From JBAYST01 sp034932745 (GTDB taxonomy: Bacteria; Bacillota_I; Bacilli_A; RFN20; CAG-826): 64,000 nucleotides of DNA. The stretch lies in NCBI GenBank assembly GCA_034932745.1, contig JAYFOJ010000002.1, positions 287,778-351,777 of the forward strand, read 5' to 3'. Both the position numbers and the translations under genes were made by a program. The number at the start of each line of letters is the position of its first letter. The first letter of the stretch is position 1. Shown one piece after another: positions 9,424 through 18,594 of the stretch. Below the pieces are notes generated by a model. The model saw only the letters and a program-made list of their open reading frames with translations, made no database searches and was not told the DNA's origin.

Positions 9424-9431
9424 AAATAATA

Positions 9432-9460
9432 AAAACGCAGAATTTATCTGCGTTTTATTT
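9432..9460. terminator. Bidirectional terminator between rsmI and hss
   Basis: Stem AAAACGCAG (9432-9440) pairs with CTGCGTTTT (9448-9456) around a 7-nt loop. The A-run on one side and T-run on the other let it work in both directions, ending the dnaX operon and the convergent hss gene. Confidence 0.9.
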
Positions 9461-10921
9461 TTAGTCTATATCATTTACTAGGAAATTCTTGAATTGCCAT
9501 GGATCATCTAAATCTAGTTCTCGTTTATTGAATCCCTTGAATGTGAGTACACGATCTTTCAACGGAGTCCAATCAAACGGTTCAGAAATCCATTTTCCTA
9601 AGTATGGTTTAGCGATTTTAAGGACATATTCATGTGGTAGATCTTCTGGAAAGCAAACGCCTTTTGCAGGGTTTTCGATCATCCACATGCACGCTGTGAC
9701 AACGCCGATAGCAACCTGAACAGTAGTCGCGTTTTGATGTGGAACTAATCGTCTTGCTTCTTCGATGCTTAAGTCTGAACCAACCCACCAAGATTTATAT
9801 GGATGGCCCATGATTAAAGCGCCAAGAATATCGTTTCCGGAAGTTATTTCATCTCTTAAGATTCTGATTTTTGGTTGCATCTTGTAGTTTGCGCCACGCA
9901 ATTCATGAAGCGATGTTATCGCATCATCACATGGGCAATACGCGTAATGCACTGTCGGGCGATAAATTGCCTTACCATTCTCATAAACCGATAAACGATC
10001 AGAGAGGGTAAAAGCTTCACCGTGTCTAACAATCATTCCTCTAATTGTATAGTTAGGGACAAATGAAGTTACAAATGTGTTAATACCATATCTCGATAAA
10101 CAAATTTGATTTTTCGGGCCTTCGGTGTGTTGAACGGCATAAGTTGGTAATTCCTTTTCATGAGTTCCCCAGCCTAATTCTGCTGTTGTTGTTCCTTCTT
10201 CGTGAAAACCTTCAACACTCCAGGTATTAACAAACTCTCCTACTTCTTTTGGTTGATTAGAGATTTGCGTATCGCGCTCCGAGACGTGGATAACCTTCAC
10301 TCCAAGTAGCATTGCAAGCTTATTGAATGCTTGTTCTTTCAATGCTGCACGTATGTCTTCAGCCTTTTTACCAGTAAATTTTTTATCAGCTAATGCGCGA
10401 TTTGCGATATCTACGAGACCTTGTTTAGTAAAATGAGAAATCAATCCTGGGTTAGCGCCATGTTCCAAAACTGCGCTTGGACCAGGCGTTTTCCATTTGG
10501 CCATCATTTCTCTTAGACGCATTTGTCTCCAATAAAGAGTACGCTCAGTTGGATGCTTTGATTCAGCATTATCGTATGGGTTCCACATTTCAATTGATGT
10601 ATTCATATAAAGAACATCGTGTTTATGGCACCACGTTAATAAATCTTTAACATCCATGTTCCAAGCTAAGTCGATAAATAAGTCTCCAGCACTTAAATAT
10701 GTAGCGAGAATATCTTGAAAATTACTCTCAGTAAGTCTTGTTTTAACAAAATGTACACCCTTATTAATCCAAGGTTCTATTAGATGCTTTTTAGGAGCTT
10801 CAAAATCAATTATTGTTACATTAGAATACGGAACTTTGATCTGTTCAAAAAGAATAGGGAGCGTGCACTGGGACACGGATCCAAATCCGACTACCAAGAT
10901 TTTTTTGTTAAAATTTAGCAT
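9461..10921 (-). CDS. hss: Homospermidine synthase
   Basis: NAD-dependent enzyme that joins the aminobutyl group of one putrescine to another, making the polyamine homospermidine. The 486-residue protein matches the family's length. It has an N-terminal Rossmann fold (ILVVGFGSVSQCTLP, about 7-21), the YMNTSIEMWNPY segment, and the HGANPGLISHF stretch of the homospermidine synthase/saccharopine-dehydrogenase superfamily. The start at 10921 has an AAAGGAG site 8 nt upstream; an earlier in-frame start at 10957 lacks one. Single-gene unit with its own promoter and a terminator shared with rsmI. The main alternative is another saccharopine dehydrogenase-like enzyme. Confidence 0.88.
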   Translation of the reverse strand: MLNFNKKILVVGFGSVSQCTLPILFEQIKVPYSNVTIIDFEAPKKHLIEPWINKGVHFVKTRLTESNFQDILATYLSAGDLFIDLAWNMDVKDLLTWCHKHDVLYMNTSIEMWNPYDNAESKHPTERTLYWRQMRLREMMAKWKTPGPSAVLEHGANPGLISHFTKQGLVDIANRALADKKFTGKKAEDIRAALKEQAFNKLAMLLGVKVIHVSERDTQISNQPKEVGEFVNTWSVEGFHEEGTTTAELGWGTHEKELPTYAVQHTEGPKNQICLSRYGINTFVTSFVPNYTIRGMIVRHGEAFTLSDRLSVYENGKAIYRPTVHYAYCPCDDAITSLHELRGANYKMQPKIRILRDEITSGNDILGALIMGHPYKSWWVGSDLSIEEARRLVPHQNATTVQVAIGVVTACMWMIENPAKGVCFPEDLPHEYVLKIAKPYLGKWISEPFDWTPLKDRVLTFKGFNKRELDLDDPWQFKNFLVNDID

Positions 10922-10971
10922 AAGAATTACTCCTTTTGGAATATGCGATTTTATCAAAAAAGTATCGTTTT

Positions 10972-11001
10972 ATTATGATATTTCACTATTGAAATCTTCA
11001 A
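10972..11001 (-). promoter_or_regulatory. Promoter of hss
   Basis: On the minus strand, TTGAAG (10996-11001) and CATAAT (10972-10977) are separated by 18 nt. The transcript would start near 10965, giving a leader of about 44 nt with the AAAGGAG ribosome site. Confidence 0.6.
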
Positions 11002-11154
11002 GTTAGATTTTATTCCAGAATGAAAGACGACACCTTTTTTCTAGCCCAAGGCTGAAATCGTTTTCCCCTTCTCGCGTTATCGCGCCGAATTTTTAACGGA
11101 TTTATGCTACTACCGGCTTTTAAAAAACGCAATAAAATTAGTGAAGTGTATAAC

Positions 11155-11194
11155 AAAAAATAGTTTTAGTAACAATTTTAACACTGCAAAAACT
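11155..11194 (-). terminator. Putative terminator of the YfhO gene
   Basis: On the minus strand AGTTTT (11189-11194) pairs with AAAACT (11162-11167), with a partly paired interior, followed by ATTTTTTG. The stem is AT-rich and interrupted, so it is moderate evidence. Confidence 0.5.
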
Positions 11195-11254
11195 GATTAT
11201 TTTTTAAAAATATATTGATTAGAACTATCTTTTTTATTTTGTAATCGAAAATGC

Positions 11255-14200
11255 CTATTTTGCACTGATATTAACTCTTTTTTGCTTTTTCTTTTCAATT
11301 ATTGCAAAGACAACATATGAAGCGATAAACATGAAGGCGCCAGAGGCGGCAATGATGCCTCCTGTAATCACATCATCGTTTACATATTTCATGTCATAAG
11401 ATGTCTCACCGGTCTTGGCGAGGAATCCAACAAATCCGCCTTGTGATTTATAGGTTGTTAATCTTTCGTTATTCGCAAAGACTTTCCATCCTTTTTCATA
11501 AGGAATTGTAGTGACGATATAACGCTTGTGAGCATAATTGGTTTTAAAGGTAAATTCGTTCGTGGACAGATATTTAACATCCGTTAATGGGTAAGAGTTG
11601 AATTTACTCATTCTCGCTTCATGTTTTGCGCCACTTTCCATTCCGATTCTAAAATCCGGTAAACCAAAATAACGTGGATAAATAACGATAGATTGGATTT
11701 TTCTATGCGAATACAATCCTCTTAAACCTTGAGTTCTCCAATCAGAACGAGTAAAACTGTCGTCGTTATGATTATCATAAGTAATAACTTTACCAGCATC
11801 ATCGATCAAATAGATGTCGACTTTATAATTCAAACGATATGGCGAATTGACGTAGACCGATGTTCCGTTATCAAAGAATTCATCAAAAGGCTGGCCGTCT
11901 TTTCTATTGATGAAAATAAAGTAGTTATTATTCGTAGACGGTTTAATTCCTAAAGGTATGTAATTACTAGGAATCGCACTAAGATTATTCAAATCATATG
12001 AAATCGAGTTAGGAACTGAATAGTATTGCGCTTGATATAAAAACGCTGGTGCGTTATTAGTTACATACTCGATTGATAGTGGTGTGAAATCAGTTTCCGC
12101 AAGGCTTTTCATCGTATAATTAGATAAATCGCTTCCGGCTTCTTCTTTTAGCGCATTGTAAGCATCGTTAGGGACAATGGCGGTCTCTAAAAACATTTGT
12201 TCGTTCCTTAATAAATAAAGATCAGAAGTATTTACAAACGATGTTGCGCTTGCATCATCGTAGCCGATTATTGAATCGTATGAATAACCAAGTTTAGAAA
12301 CATTTTCATTTTTAAAAACGTAGAAGTCATTGTTTTCTAATTCTGGTACTTCGACACAATCTAATGGAACATTGACGTTTGCGTCATCTAAAATATCCAT
12401 TTTTGTCTTATTCTTTTGGACAACATAGTATTTGATTCCAAGAAAAGCGTCTAAATCCTGGCGCTTCTCCATATAATAAGCAGACCAACTCTCATAAGAA
12501 TCACTCCAAGAGACCCAGTATTTAAAGTCTTTAACGTTGTAATTATAAATTGAGTGAAACATCTGCGTTCCATTGTAGTTATTGATCATTCCATTATTAG
12601 ATGACCGGCCATTATCTAAAGTCGTATATGTCCTAAAGTAAGAGTCGTCGCTATTATTAACGTTTGCAATTACGCTACTCAAAGAATTGTTGATTTCTAC
12701 TCCGTTATTAGCAGAACTCGGATAATAATACCCATGCCCTTGAGAAACCATGTTTCCAACCGCAATAGCTTCAACTGCAACAATGCCTAATAAAATATAG
12801 TGAAGGTATTCTTTATCATATAAGAAGCGAATAACGAAATAATGAATGCCTACATAAACTATTTCTATGATGCACGCCCAGATTATTGGCACTCTTTCGG
12901 TAAAAGTAACATTCGTATATGTTGTAATTACATATTTAGCGCAAATCCCGGCACCAATAATGCCAAGGACAGTAAAGTGGAAACCGGCACTTAAAGTCCA
13001 CTTCGGGGCTTTTTTCATTTTGTCTAAATATAAACAAACGTAAGTAATAAACGATGTATGTAAGAAAAGTGACCATCTAAGGTAAGCTTTAGTAAATCCA
13101 AATAAAGCGTATGAAATAAACGGCGCAAATAAAGCAAAGATAAAGAATACGATAGCGATAAAAACTGTATAATGCTTCTCTTTAACAGACTGAATGACCG
13201 CCGGAACAAAAAACATAATCATCGGTGTGTACATCCATAAGCTTCCGGCCATTTCATCATAAGTATCAGAATTATAGATGAGCAAAGAGGTTCCACGACA
13301 TGTCATTGGCGGAAAGAAGAAATTAATAATCGGGTAGAAAGCCTTGTAGTCTTTACCGTCTGAGACATTCCAGTTAAACACTAATCCGAGTAATTTATCA
13401 AAATCTCCACTTGTGAAAAATCCTTTTAATCTTTCTAAATAGGTCGCGCCAGTGTATTTAGAAGATGACATCGAGGTTATAAATGAAGGGAAAAATACAA
13501 ACATTGCCATCATTAAACCGACCGCAAAGCCTGCAAAACCCAGTCCAATGATTATGAGATTATCTTTCCAGTTATTCTTCTTAAGGCGATGAAAATATCT
13601 CCACATTGCATAAATGAAGGCACAAATAACTAAAGGTGGAAGAAAGAAATAACAACAAATCGATAGTAAAAACAACGAAAAAGCTAGTAGCCAAGGTTTT
13701 TTATCTTGTAAAACCTTTTCAATTCCAAGAAGTATTAGCGGGAATACTACGGTAACATCTAAGAAATTATTAAACCAAAGGTACCAGGCCATCCAACCAG
13801 AAAAAGCGTATGCAATAGCGCCGATACGAGAATGATTCTCACTGACACCCATCTTCTTTAAATACGCACGAAAGAACATTCCAGCAAAAGCGATTCGAAC
13901 AATCGACATAATCGCCATCGCTTGAGGAACGAATTCTCTTGGGAAAAAGATTATTGGTATAAAAAAAGGAGAAAACAAATAGTAGTAGCCATTACTCGTA
14001 ATGTTATCTGCACCTAAAAAAGTATTAGGATCCCATAATACAAACGAACCGGTTTTTAAAAAATGCCACCAGTCATCGTATCCGTTATATCCCATTGCTA
14101 TATATTGAGAGGTATAGTCACCAGTATAAAATGTCGTGAAATTAGCAGTAATTAAAGATGATATATAAAACATCACTCCAATAAATATTAAAAGAAGACA

Positions 14201-14296
14201 GAAATAAAAAGGAGAGCGGATATCATTAAGGAAATTAAACTTCCTTTTTATCTTCCGCCAAAAGCTCTGCTTATACTCGAAGGTCGTTTCAGCCAT
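11255..14296 (-). CDS. YfhO family membrane glycosyltransferase (GT-C fold)
   Basis: A 1013-residue polytopic membrane protein. After a basic N-terminus, about a dozen hydrophobic segments span residues 30-530; a long extracytoplasmic region (about 540-970) and a last helix near 985-1005 follow. Early features such as YTGDYTSQYIAMGYNGYDDWWH and YYLFSPFFIPIIFFP are typical of YfhO proteins, which in Bacilli transfer sugars from a lipid carrier to lipoteichoic acid or similar envelope polymers. The substrate here is unknown. TATAAT lies only 6 nt before the ATG and there is no Shine-Dalgarno, pointing to a leaderless message. Divergent from typA. Confidence 0.85.
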   Translation of the reverse strand: MAETTFEYKQSFWRKIKRKFNFLNDIRSPFYFCLLLIFIGVMFYISSLITANFTTFYTGDYTSQYIAMGYNGYDDWWHFLKTGSFVLWDPNTFLGADNITSNGYYYLFSPFFIPIIFFPREFVPQAMAIMSIVRIAFAGMFFRAYLKKMGVSENHSRIGAIAYAFSGWMAWYLWFNNFLDVTVVFPLILLGIEKVLQDKKPWLLAFSLFLLSICCYFFLPPLVICAFIYAMWRYFHRLKKNNWKDNLIIIGLGFAGFAVGLMMAMFVFFPSFITSMSSSKYTGATYLERLKGFFTSGDFDKLLGLVFNWNVSDGKDYKAFYPIINFFFPPMTCRGTSLLIYNSDTYDEMAGSLWMYTPMIMFFVPAVIQSVKEKHYTVFIAIVFFIFALFAPFISYALFGFTKAYLRWSLFLHTSFITYVCLYLDKMKKAPKWTLSAGFHFTVLGIIGAGICAKYVITTYTNVTFTERVPIIWACIIEIVYVGIHYFVIRFLYDKEYLHYILLGIVAVEAIAVGNMVSQGHGYYYPSSANNGVEINNSLSSVIANVNNSDDSYFRTYTTLDNGRSSNNGMINNYNGTQMFHSIYNYNVKDFKYWVSWSDSYESWSAYYMEKRQDLDAFLGIKYYVVQKNKTKMDILDDANVNVPLDCVEVPELENNDFYVFKNENVSKLGYSYDSIIGYDDASATSFVNTSDLYLLRNEQMFLETAIVPNDAYNALKEEAGSDLSNYTMKSLAETDFTPLSIEYVTNNAPAFLYQAQYYSVPNSISYDLNNLSAIPSNYIPLGIKPSTNNNYFIFINRKDGQPFDEFFDNGTSVYVNSPYRLNYKVDIYLIDDAGKVITYDNHNDDSFTRSDWRTQGLRGLYSHRKIQSIVIYPRYFGLPDFRIGMESGAKHEARMSKFNSYPLTDVKYLSTNEFTFKTNYAHKRYIVTTIPYEKGWKVFANNERLTTYKSQGGFVGFLAKTGETSYDMKYVNDDVITGGIIAASGAFMFIASYVVFAIIEKKKQKRVNISAK

Positions 14297-14302
14297 GACT
14301 TA

Positions 14303-14308
14303 ATTATA
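14303..14308 (-). promoter_or_regulatory. -10 element giving a leaderless YfhO transcript
   Basis: Minus-strand TATAAT, 6 nt from the start codon at 14296. Initiation 6-7 nt downstream would fall on the ATG itself. No good -35 was seen. Confidence 0.55.
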
Positions 14309-14348
14309 GCGATGAACGAAGAATATTTCTTTAACGAATTGAAAAACA

Positions 14349-14377
14349 TTGCAATTTGTCTCGTACTTTTCTAAGAT
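14349..14377 (+). promoter_or_regulatory. Promoter of typA
   Basis: TTGCAA (14349-14354), 17-nt spacer, TAAGAT (14372-14377). Transcription would begin about 10 nt before the typA ATG, and no Shine-Dalgarno lies in that leader (it is T-rich). Confidence 0.6.
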
Positions 14378-14394
14378 AGAAAAGCGATTTTTTT

Positions 14395-16224
14395 ATGGAA
14401 ATACGTAACGTCGCTATCATCGCCCATGTCGACCATGGCAAAACTACATTAGTAGATCAACTCTTAAAAAGTGCTGGTACTTTTCGTGCTAATGAAGAAG
14501 TTTCTGAGCGTATGATGGACTCCAATGACATCGAACGTGAAAGAGGTATTACGATTTTAGCAAAAACAACCTCTATTCTATATAAAGACTATAAGATTAA
14601 TATCGTCGACACTCCAGGGCATGCTGATTTTGGAGGCGAGGTCGAACGCATTATGAACATGGTCGATGGATGTTTACTACTAGTCGATGCTTTTGAAGGA
14701 GCAATGCCACAAACGCGTTTCGTTTTAAAGAAAGCTCTTAAAGCTCATATTAAGCCAATTGTTGTCGTCAACAAGATTGACCGTAAAAATATTAATATTC
14801 AAAAAACATTAGATGAGATTCTAAATTTATTTATCGAACTAGGCGCACCAGATGAGTTCCTCGATTTTAAAGTTGTTTACGCTTCTGGATTAAAAGGCAC
14901 TTCTTCTTTGTCACCAAATTTAGAAGATCAAATCAATGGAATGGATAGTGTTTTAGACACTATTATCGAAGAGATTCCAGCACCAAAATGTTCATTAACA
15001 AAACCACTCCAAATGCAAATTTCATTGTTAGATTATAATGATTTCGTTGGAAGAGTTGGAATCGGCACAATTAAAAATGGATCGATTCATGTCAACGATT
15101 TAGTTGCTGTTTCTCGTTTAGATGGCACAACCAAACAATTTAGAGTTTTGAAACTATTTGGTTATCAAGGTTTGAAGAAATTAGAAATTAACGAGGCTAG
15201 TGCAGGTGATATCGTCGCCGTCGCCGGACTCCCAGATATCAATGTCGGCGAAACGATTTGTGATACTGCTCATATTAATCCACTACCACTTTTACATATC
15301 GATGAACCAACTTTGCAAATGACTTTCGGAGTTAACACTTCGCCACTTGCAGGTCACGATGGTAAAAATCTAACCGCTAGAAAAATCGAAGAACGCCTAA
15401 TGAAGGAACTTCAAAAAGATGTTTCTTTACGTGTAAAAAGAATTCCAAACACCGAAAGCTGGATCGTTTCTGGTCGTGGCGAATTACATTTATCAATTCT
15501 CATCGAAAATATGATTAGAGAAGATTACGAATTGCAAGTATCTAAACCAGAAGTCATTATTAAAGAAATCGATGGCGTCAAATGTGAACCATATGAAGAT
15601 TTAATCATCGATGTACCTAATGATTATGTTGGTGATATCATGACCACAATCGGAGATCGTGGCGGATTTTTAGGTAACATGGTAAGTGATGACTTTAACA
15701 CCAAACTCGAATATGTCATTGCTTCGAGAGGTTTACTTGGTTTCGTGTCATCTTATATGACTCTTACAAAGGGCTACGGAATTATTTCTCATACTTTTAA
15801 AGAATATCGTCCAATAGTTAATAGTAAGATTGGCGAAAGAAAAGTTGGCGTCTTAGTCGCTACCGAAGGTGGAAGCGCAACTCCTTACGCAATTGAAAAA
15901 GTTGAAGAAAGAGGCACGATGTTTATCAAGCCTGGCGCAGAAGTCTACGAAGGAATGATCGTTGGCGAAAATAAGTACGATATCGATTTAGCCGTTAATG
16001 TCGTTGCGAAAAAGAATCTTACCAACGTTAGAAGTTCAAATAAAGATTTTACAGTCGTATTAAAAACTCCAAGATTAATGTCTCTTGAAGCTTGCTTAGA
16101 TTATGTAAATTCTGATGAATTAGTCGAAATTACTCCAAAAACTTACCGCATTAGAAAAAGAATTCTCAATACTGCGGAAAGAAAGAAATACGACGCTCAT
16201 CAAAAACGCGATAACGCCGAATAA
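14395..16224 (+). CDS. typA: Translational GTPase TypA/BipA
   Basis: Ribosome-associated GTPase related to EF-G that aids 50S subunit assembly, especially under cold or other stress. G1 AHVDHGKTT (about 10-18), the RGITI switch, G3 DTPGHADFGGEV and G4 NKIDR are present, then EF-G-like domains II, III and V and the TypA-specific C-terminal domain. At 609 residues it is full length. Its stop is only 3 nt from the convergent PII-like gene and no terminator hairpin is visible between them, so read-through or an overlapping 3' end is possible. Confidence 0.96.
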   Translation: MEIRNVAIIAHVDHGKTTLVDQLLKSAGTFRANEEVSERMMDSNDIERERGITILAKTTSILYKDYKINIVDTPGHADFGGEVERIMNMVDGCLLLVDAFEGAMPQTRFVLKKALKAHIKPIVVVNKIDRKNINIQKTLDEILNLFIELGAPDEFLDFKVVYASGLKGTSSLSPNLEDQINGMDSVLDTIIEEIPAPKCSLTKPLQMQISLLDYNDFVGRVGIGTIKNGSIHVNDLVAVSRLDGTTKQFRVLKLFGYQGLKKLEINEASAGDIVAVAGLPDINVGETICDTAHINPLPLLHIDEPTLQMTFGVNTSPLAGHDGKNLTARKIEERLMKELQKDVSLRVKRIPNTESWIVSGRGELHLSILIENMIREDYELQVSKPEVIIKEIDGVKCEPYEDLIIDVPNDYVGDIMTTIGDRGGFLGNMVSDDFNTKLEYVIASRGLLGFVSSYMTLTKGYGIISHTFKEYRPIVNSKIGERKVGVLVATEGGSATPYAIEKVEERGTMFIKPGAEVYEGMIVGENKYDIDLAVNVVAKKNLTNVRSSNKDFTVVLKTPRLMSLEACLDYVNSDELVEITPKTYRIRKRILNTAERKKYDAHQKRDNAE

Positions 16225-16227
16225 TAA

Positions 16228-16545
16228 TTACTCGAATTTTAATCCAACGACATCGTCGATTGGAACAGAAAAAGCAATACCATGGCCATCAGTTTGGAAA
16301 CCAACCGCTTCATTGATGGCCTTTAATATTTCATCTTTCGCTGTCGATTCTACAACGATCATGACCATTTCTTTATCTGTCGAAATCGATATATTATATT
16401 TCTCTTCTATTTCTTTATTTCCCGTACCTCTAGCGTGAAGCACTGTTCCACCGCGTGCGCCATGTTCTCTAGCCGAATCCATGACCAAATCAGTAAAACC
16501 TGAGTTTACAAAAGCAATGATTAGTTCGAATTTTTTTTCATCCAT
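16228..16545 (-). CDS. PII-like signalling protein (nitrogen-regulatory fold)
   Basis: A 105-residue protein with the PII fold signature: an N-terminal FELIIAFVNSGF strand-helix, an ARGTGN turn, and a C-terminal GIAFSVPIDDVVGL that parallels the PII signature II. The classical T-loop tyrosine motif YRGAEY is absent. PII proteins are trimeric sensors of ATP/ADP and metabolites that bind transporters or enzymes. The start at 16545 is chosen because GGAGGA lies 7 nt upstream; an ATG five codons earlier overlaps that site. It is third in a tight unit after the DUF1538 protein and a second PII-like gene, which suggests control of that membrane protein. Confidence 0.75.
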   Translation of the reverse strand: MDEKKFELIIAFVNSGFTDLVMDSAREHGARGGTVLHARGTGNKEIEEKYNISISTDKEMVMIVVESTAKDEILKAINEAVGFQTDGHGIAFSVPIDDVVGLKFE

Positions 16546-16559
16546 AATTAAGTCCTCCA

Positions 16560-16949
16560 TTACATATTCGCCAAGAAGCGATAGGCAGTTACGCCAACAA
16601 TTGATGTCATAGATATCGAGATGGCAATTCCTTTATTTCTTTTACTAGCCAAAAAGAAAGATTCAACCTCTTTTTTAGCGCTTGGAACATTTTCAGTTCT
16701 TATGATTGATAATACGACTTCTTTTCGATTATCCTCAATTCCAAGTAAATTCTGAATGGTTCTATTAGCAGTACCTTCGGCTTTTTGAATAAATTGCGCA
16801 GATACATTGAGATTTTTGAAAAGATTTGCAATAGCGTCACCTTGTCCAGTATTTACAATTGTTACAAACAGCGACAGCTTTTTGATGTCATTGCTTTTGT
16901 CAAAAGGCAACTTAACACTATTTTCTTTTCTCGATACGAGTTTTGCCAT
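16560..16949 (-). CDS. Second PII-like protein, paralogue of the neighbouring gene
   Basis: A 129-residue protein whose second half matches the PII layout: KKLSLFVTIVNTGQGD near residue 23, AEGTANRTI in place of the ARGTGN turn, and C-terminal GIAISISMTSIVGV corresponding to the partner's GIAFSVPIDDVVG. It has a short basic N-terminal extension and more divergent loops, so it may form a heterotrimer with the next gene product or have lost ligand binding. A good GGAGGAGAG ribosome site precedes it. It lies 3 nt after the DUF1538 gene. Role in regulating that protein is inference from context. Confidence 0.65.
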   Translation of the reverse strand: MAKLVSRKENSVKLPFDKSNDIKKLSLFVTIVNTGQGDAIANLFKNLNVSAQFIQKAEGTANRTIQNLLGIEDNRKEVVLSIIRTENVPSAKKEVESFFLASKRNKGIAISISMTSIVGVTAYRFLANM

Positions 16950-16952
16950 ATT

Positions 16953-18542
16953 TTATCTCTCCTCCTCGTTAAAATGAATGATTTGTCCATCATCTTCACC
17001 AAAGATATGAGTCTTGAATGCAAGTAATTTTCTATACTCTTTGACTCTTGCCGTTATACCAAGAACTTGAATCGCAATTAATGGAGTCAAAGAAACCATA
17101 GAGACAACGCCAAAACTTCGAGACATGACTTGGCTCAAGTCTCCTCCATTTTGTTCGAGAGTTATTCCGATAATGAAAGAAAGAACGAAGCTGACGGTCA
17201 TCGGTCCGCTTACAACAACGCCAGAATCAAACGCTAACGCAGTGTACATCGGAGGAGCAATAAAAGATAAGGCGATGGCAAGCAAGTAGCCAGGGACAAT
17301 GTAATAAGCAATATCGAAATTATAGATTGCTCTTACGGCACATAATGCAATAGCAACGCCAACGCCAATTGAAAGCGTGAATAATACCGTAAAACGAGGA
17401 ATGGCACCATCTGAGATATTTTCTACTTGTTTGGTAAGAATATGCGCTGCTGGTTCGCACAATATCGTTACTAGGCCGATCAAAAATGCGATTATGATAA
17501 TTAATCCAGCATCTTGTCTTCCGATTGCGCTACCAACAAATTTGCCAAATGGTAGCATCGCAGCTTGAATCGCGCTCAAGAAAAGAACTAAACCAATATA
17601 AGAATAGATAAAGCCAAGAAAAATCCTTAGATTCTCGCTTTTTGGTAACTTGATGAATAGTTTTTGGTAGATAAAGAAAATAATCATAATCGGAGTAATT
17701 GCAATCGCAATTTCGACGAAGAAGCCAAGACTAATAATGTTTCCATTTTCGATTATCATGAAGAGCTGTTGTTTAAATAAATCCCAAATATTGATATTTG
17801 CGCTCAATACTGGTCCGTCATTAACATAGGTGCTACCAAATTCATCTTTTGACAAAAGAACCATTACGATCATTAGTAAGATAGGTCCAATAGACGATAA
17901 TGCAATTAAACCAAAACTATCCTCTTGCGATTTATCTCCACCTCTAACAGCGGCAACACCAGCTCCTAAAGCGAGTAAAAAAGGCACTGTCGCAGATCCA
18001 AGAGCGGCTCCTCCTGAATCAAATGCTAATGGTATTAAAAGTCTTCCTTGCGTGTCTAAAAATATCCATAAAGCGAAGAGTAATCCATAGAGCACTAAAA
18101 CCCATACTCTAAAACTTTGATGTTTAAATACTCTGATAACACCAATTGAGACAAAGATTCCAACGCCAATTGAAATAACAAGAATGAATAACCAATCTGG
18201 AATGGGAATTTCAGAGGCTAGTACTTTAATACTTGGCTCAGCGGCAGTAACTAACGCACCGAGCATTACCGACACAATAATAACAACGAATATATTCTTT
18301 TGTTTTGATAAAGAAGCACCAATATGTTGACCAACTTTTGAAAGACTTTGATCAGCTCCAATTGAGAAAATAGTCATTCCAATAATAAGAACAAAACCTC
18401 CTATTAAAAGTAGGAGATAGCTAGGTAAATTATCAATTGGACTTAGTCCGGTCCAAGAAAGAATAAGAATGATAAATATGATAGGCAAAATTGAAAGAGA
18501 TGACTCAAGTAATGTTCTAAAAACCTTGCTCTTAATATTCAT
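16953..18542 (-). CDS. DUF1538 family membrane protein, internally duplicated
   Basis: A 529-residue polytopic membrane protein made of two related halves. Half one carries LVTAAEPSIKVL and AFDSGGAALGSATVPF; half two carries LVTILCEPAAHIL and AFDSGVVVSGPMTVSF at equivalent places, showing an inverted- or tandem-repeat transporter architecture. The family is predicted to be a transporter, but I know of no established substrate. The two PII-like genes directly downstream suggest it is gated by nitrogen or energy status. Stop overlaps no gene; the next PII gene begins 3 nt on. Confidence 0.8.
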   Translation of the reverse strand: MNIKSKVFRTLLESSLSILPIIFIILILSWTGLSPIDNLPSYLLLLIGGFVLIIGMTIFSIGADQSLSKVGQHIGASLSKQKNIFVVIIVSVMLGALVTAAEPSIKVLASEIPIPDWLFILVISIGVGIFVSIGVIRVFKHQSFRVWVLVLYGLLFALWIFLDTQGRLLIPLAFDSGGAALGSATVPFLLALGAGVAAVRGGDKSQEDSFGLIALSSIGPILLMIVMVLLSKDEFGSTYVNDGPVLSANINIWDLFKQQLFMIIENGNIISLGFFVEIAIAITPIMIIFFIYQKLFIKLPKSENLRIFLGFIYSYIGLVLFLSAIQAAMLPFGKFVGSAIGRQDAGLIIIIAFLIGLVTILCEPAAHILTKQVENISDGAIPRFTVLFTLSIGVGVAIALCAVRAIYNFDIAYYIVPGYLLAIALSFIAPPMYTALAFDSGVVVSGPMTVSFVLSFIIGITLEQNGGDLSQVMSRSFGVVSMVSLTPLIAIQVLGITARVKEYRKLLAFKTHIFGEDDGQIIHFNEEER

Positions 18543-18594
18543 ATTTATATATTAGTGCAAATCAACTTTGAGACCTATAAAAAATTTTAGAAAT

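Larger units (their letters stand above)
10922..11254. other. 333-nt intergenic region between hss and the YfhO gene
   Basis: Holds the hss ribosome site and promoter (near 10972-11001), a putative terminator of the YfhO gene (11155-11194) and, between them, a locally GC-richer stretch (about 11040-11130) with small inverted repeats (CGCG-ATAA-CGCG and AGCC-TTG-GGCT on the minus strand). On the plus strand, 11020-11163 is one reading frame broken only by a TGA at 11053-11055. No known RNA motif was recognised. Confidence 0.6.

Noticed and set aside
10922..11254. A riboswitch controlling hss
   Set aside because: The likely hss promoter lies downstream of the structured stretch, so it would not be in the leader, and no known aptamer pattern was recognised.
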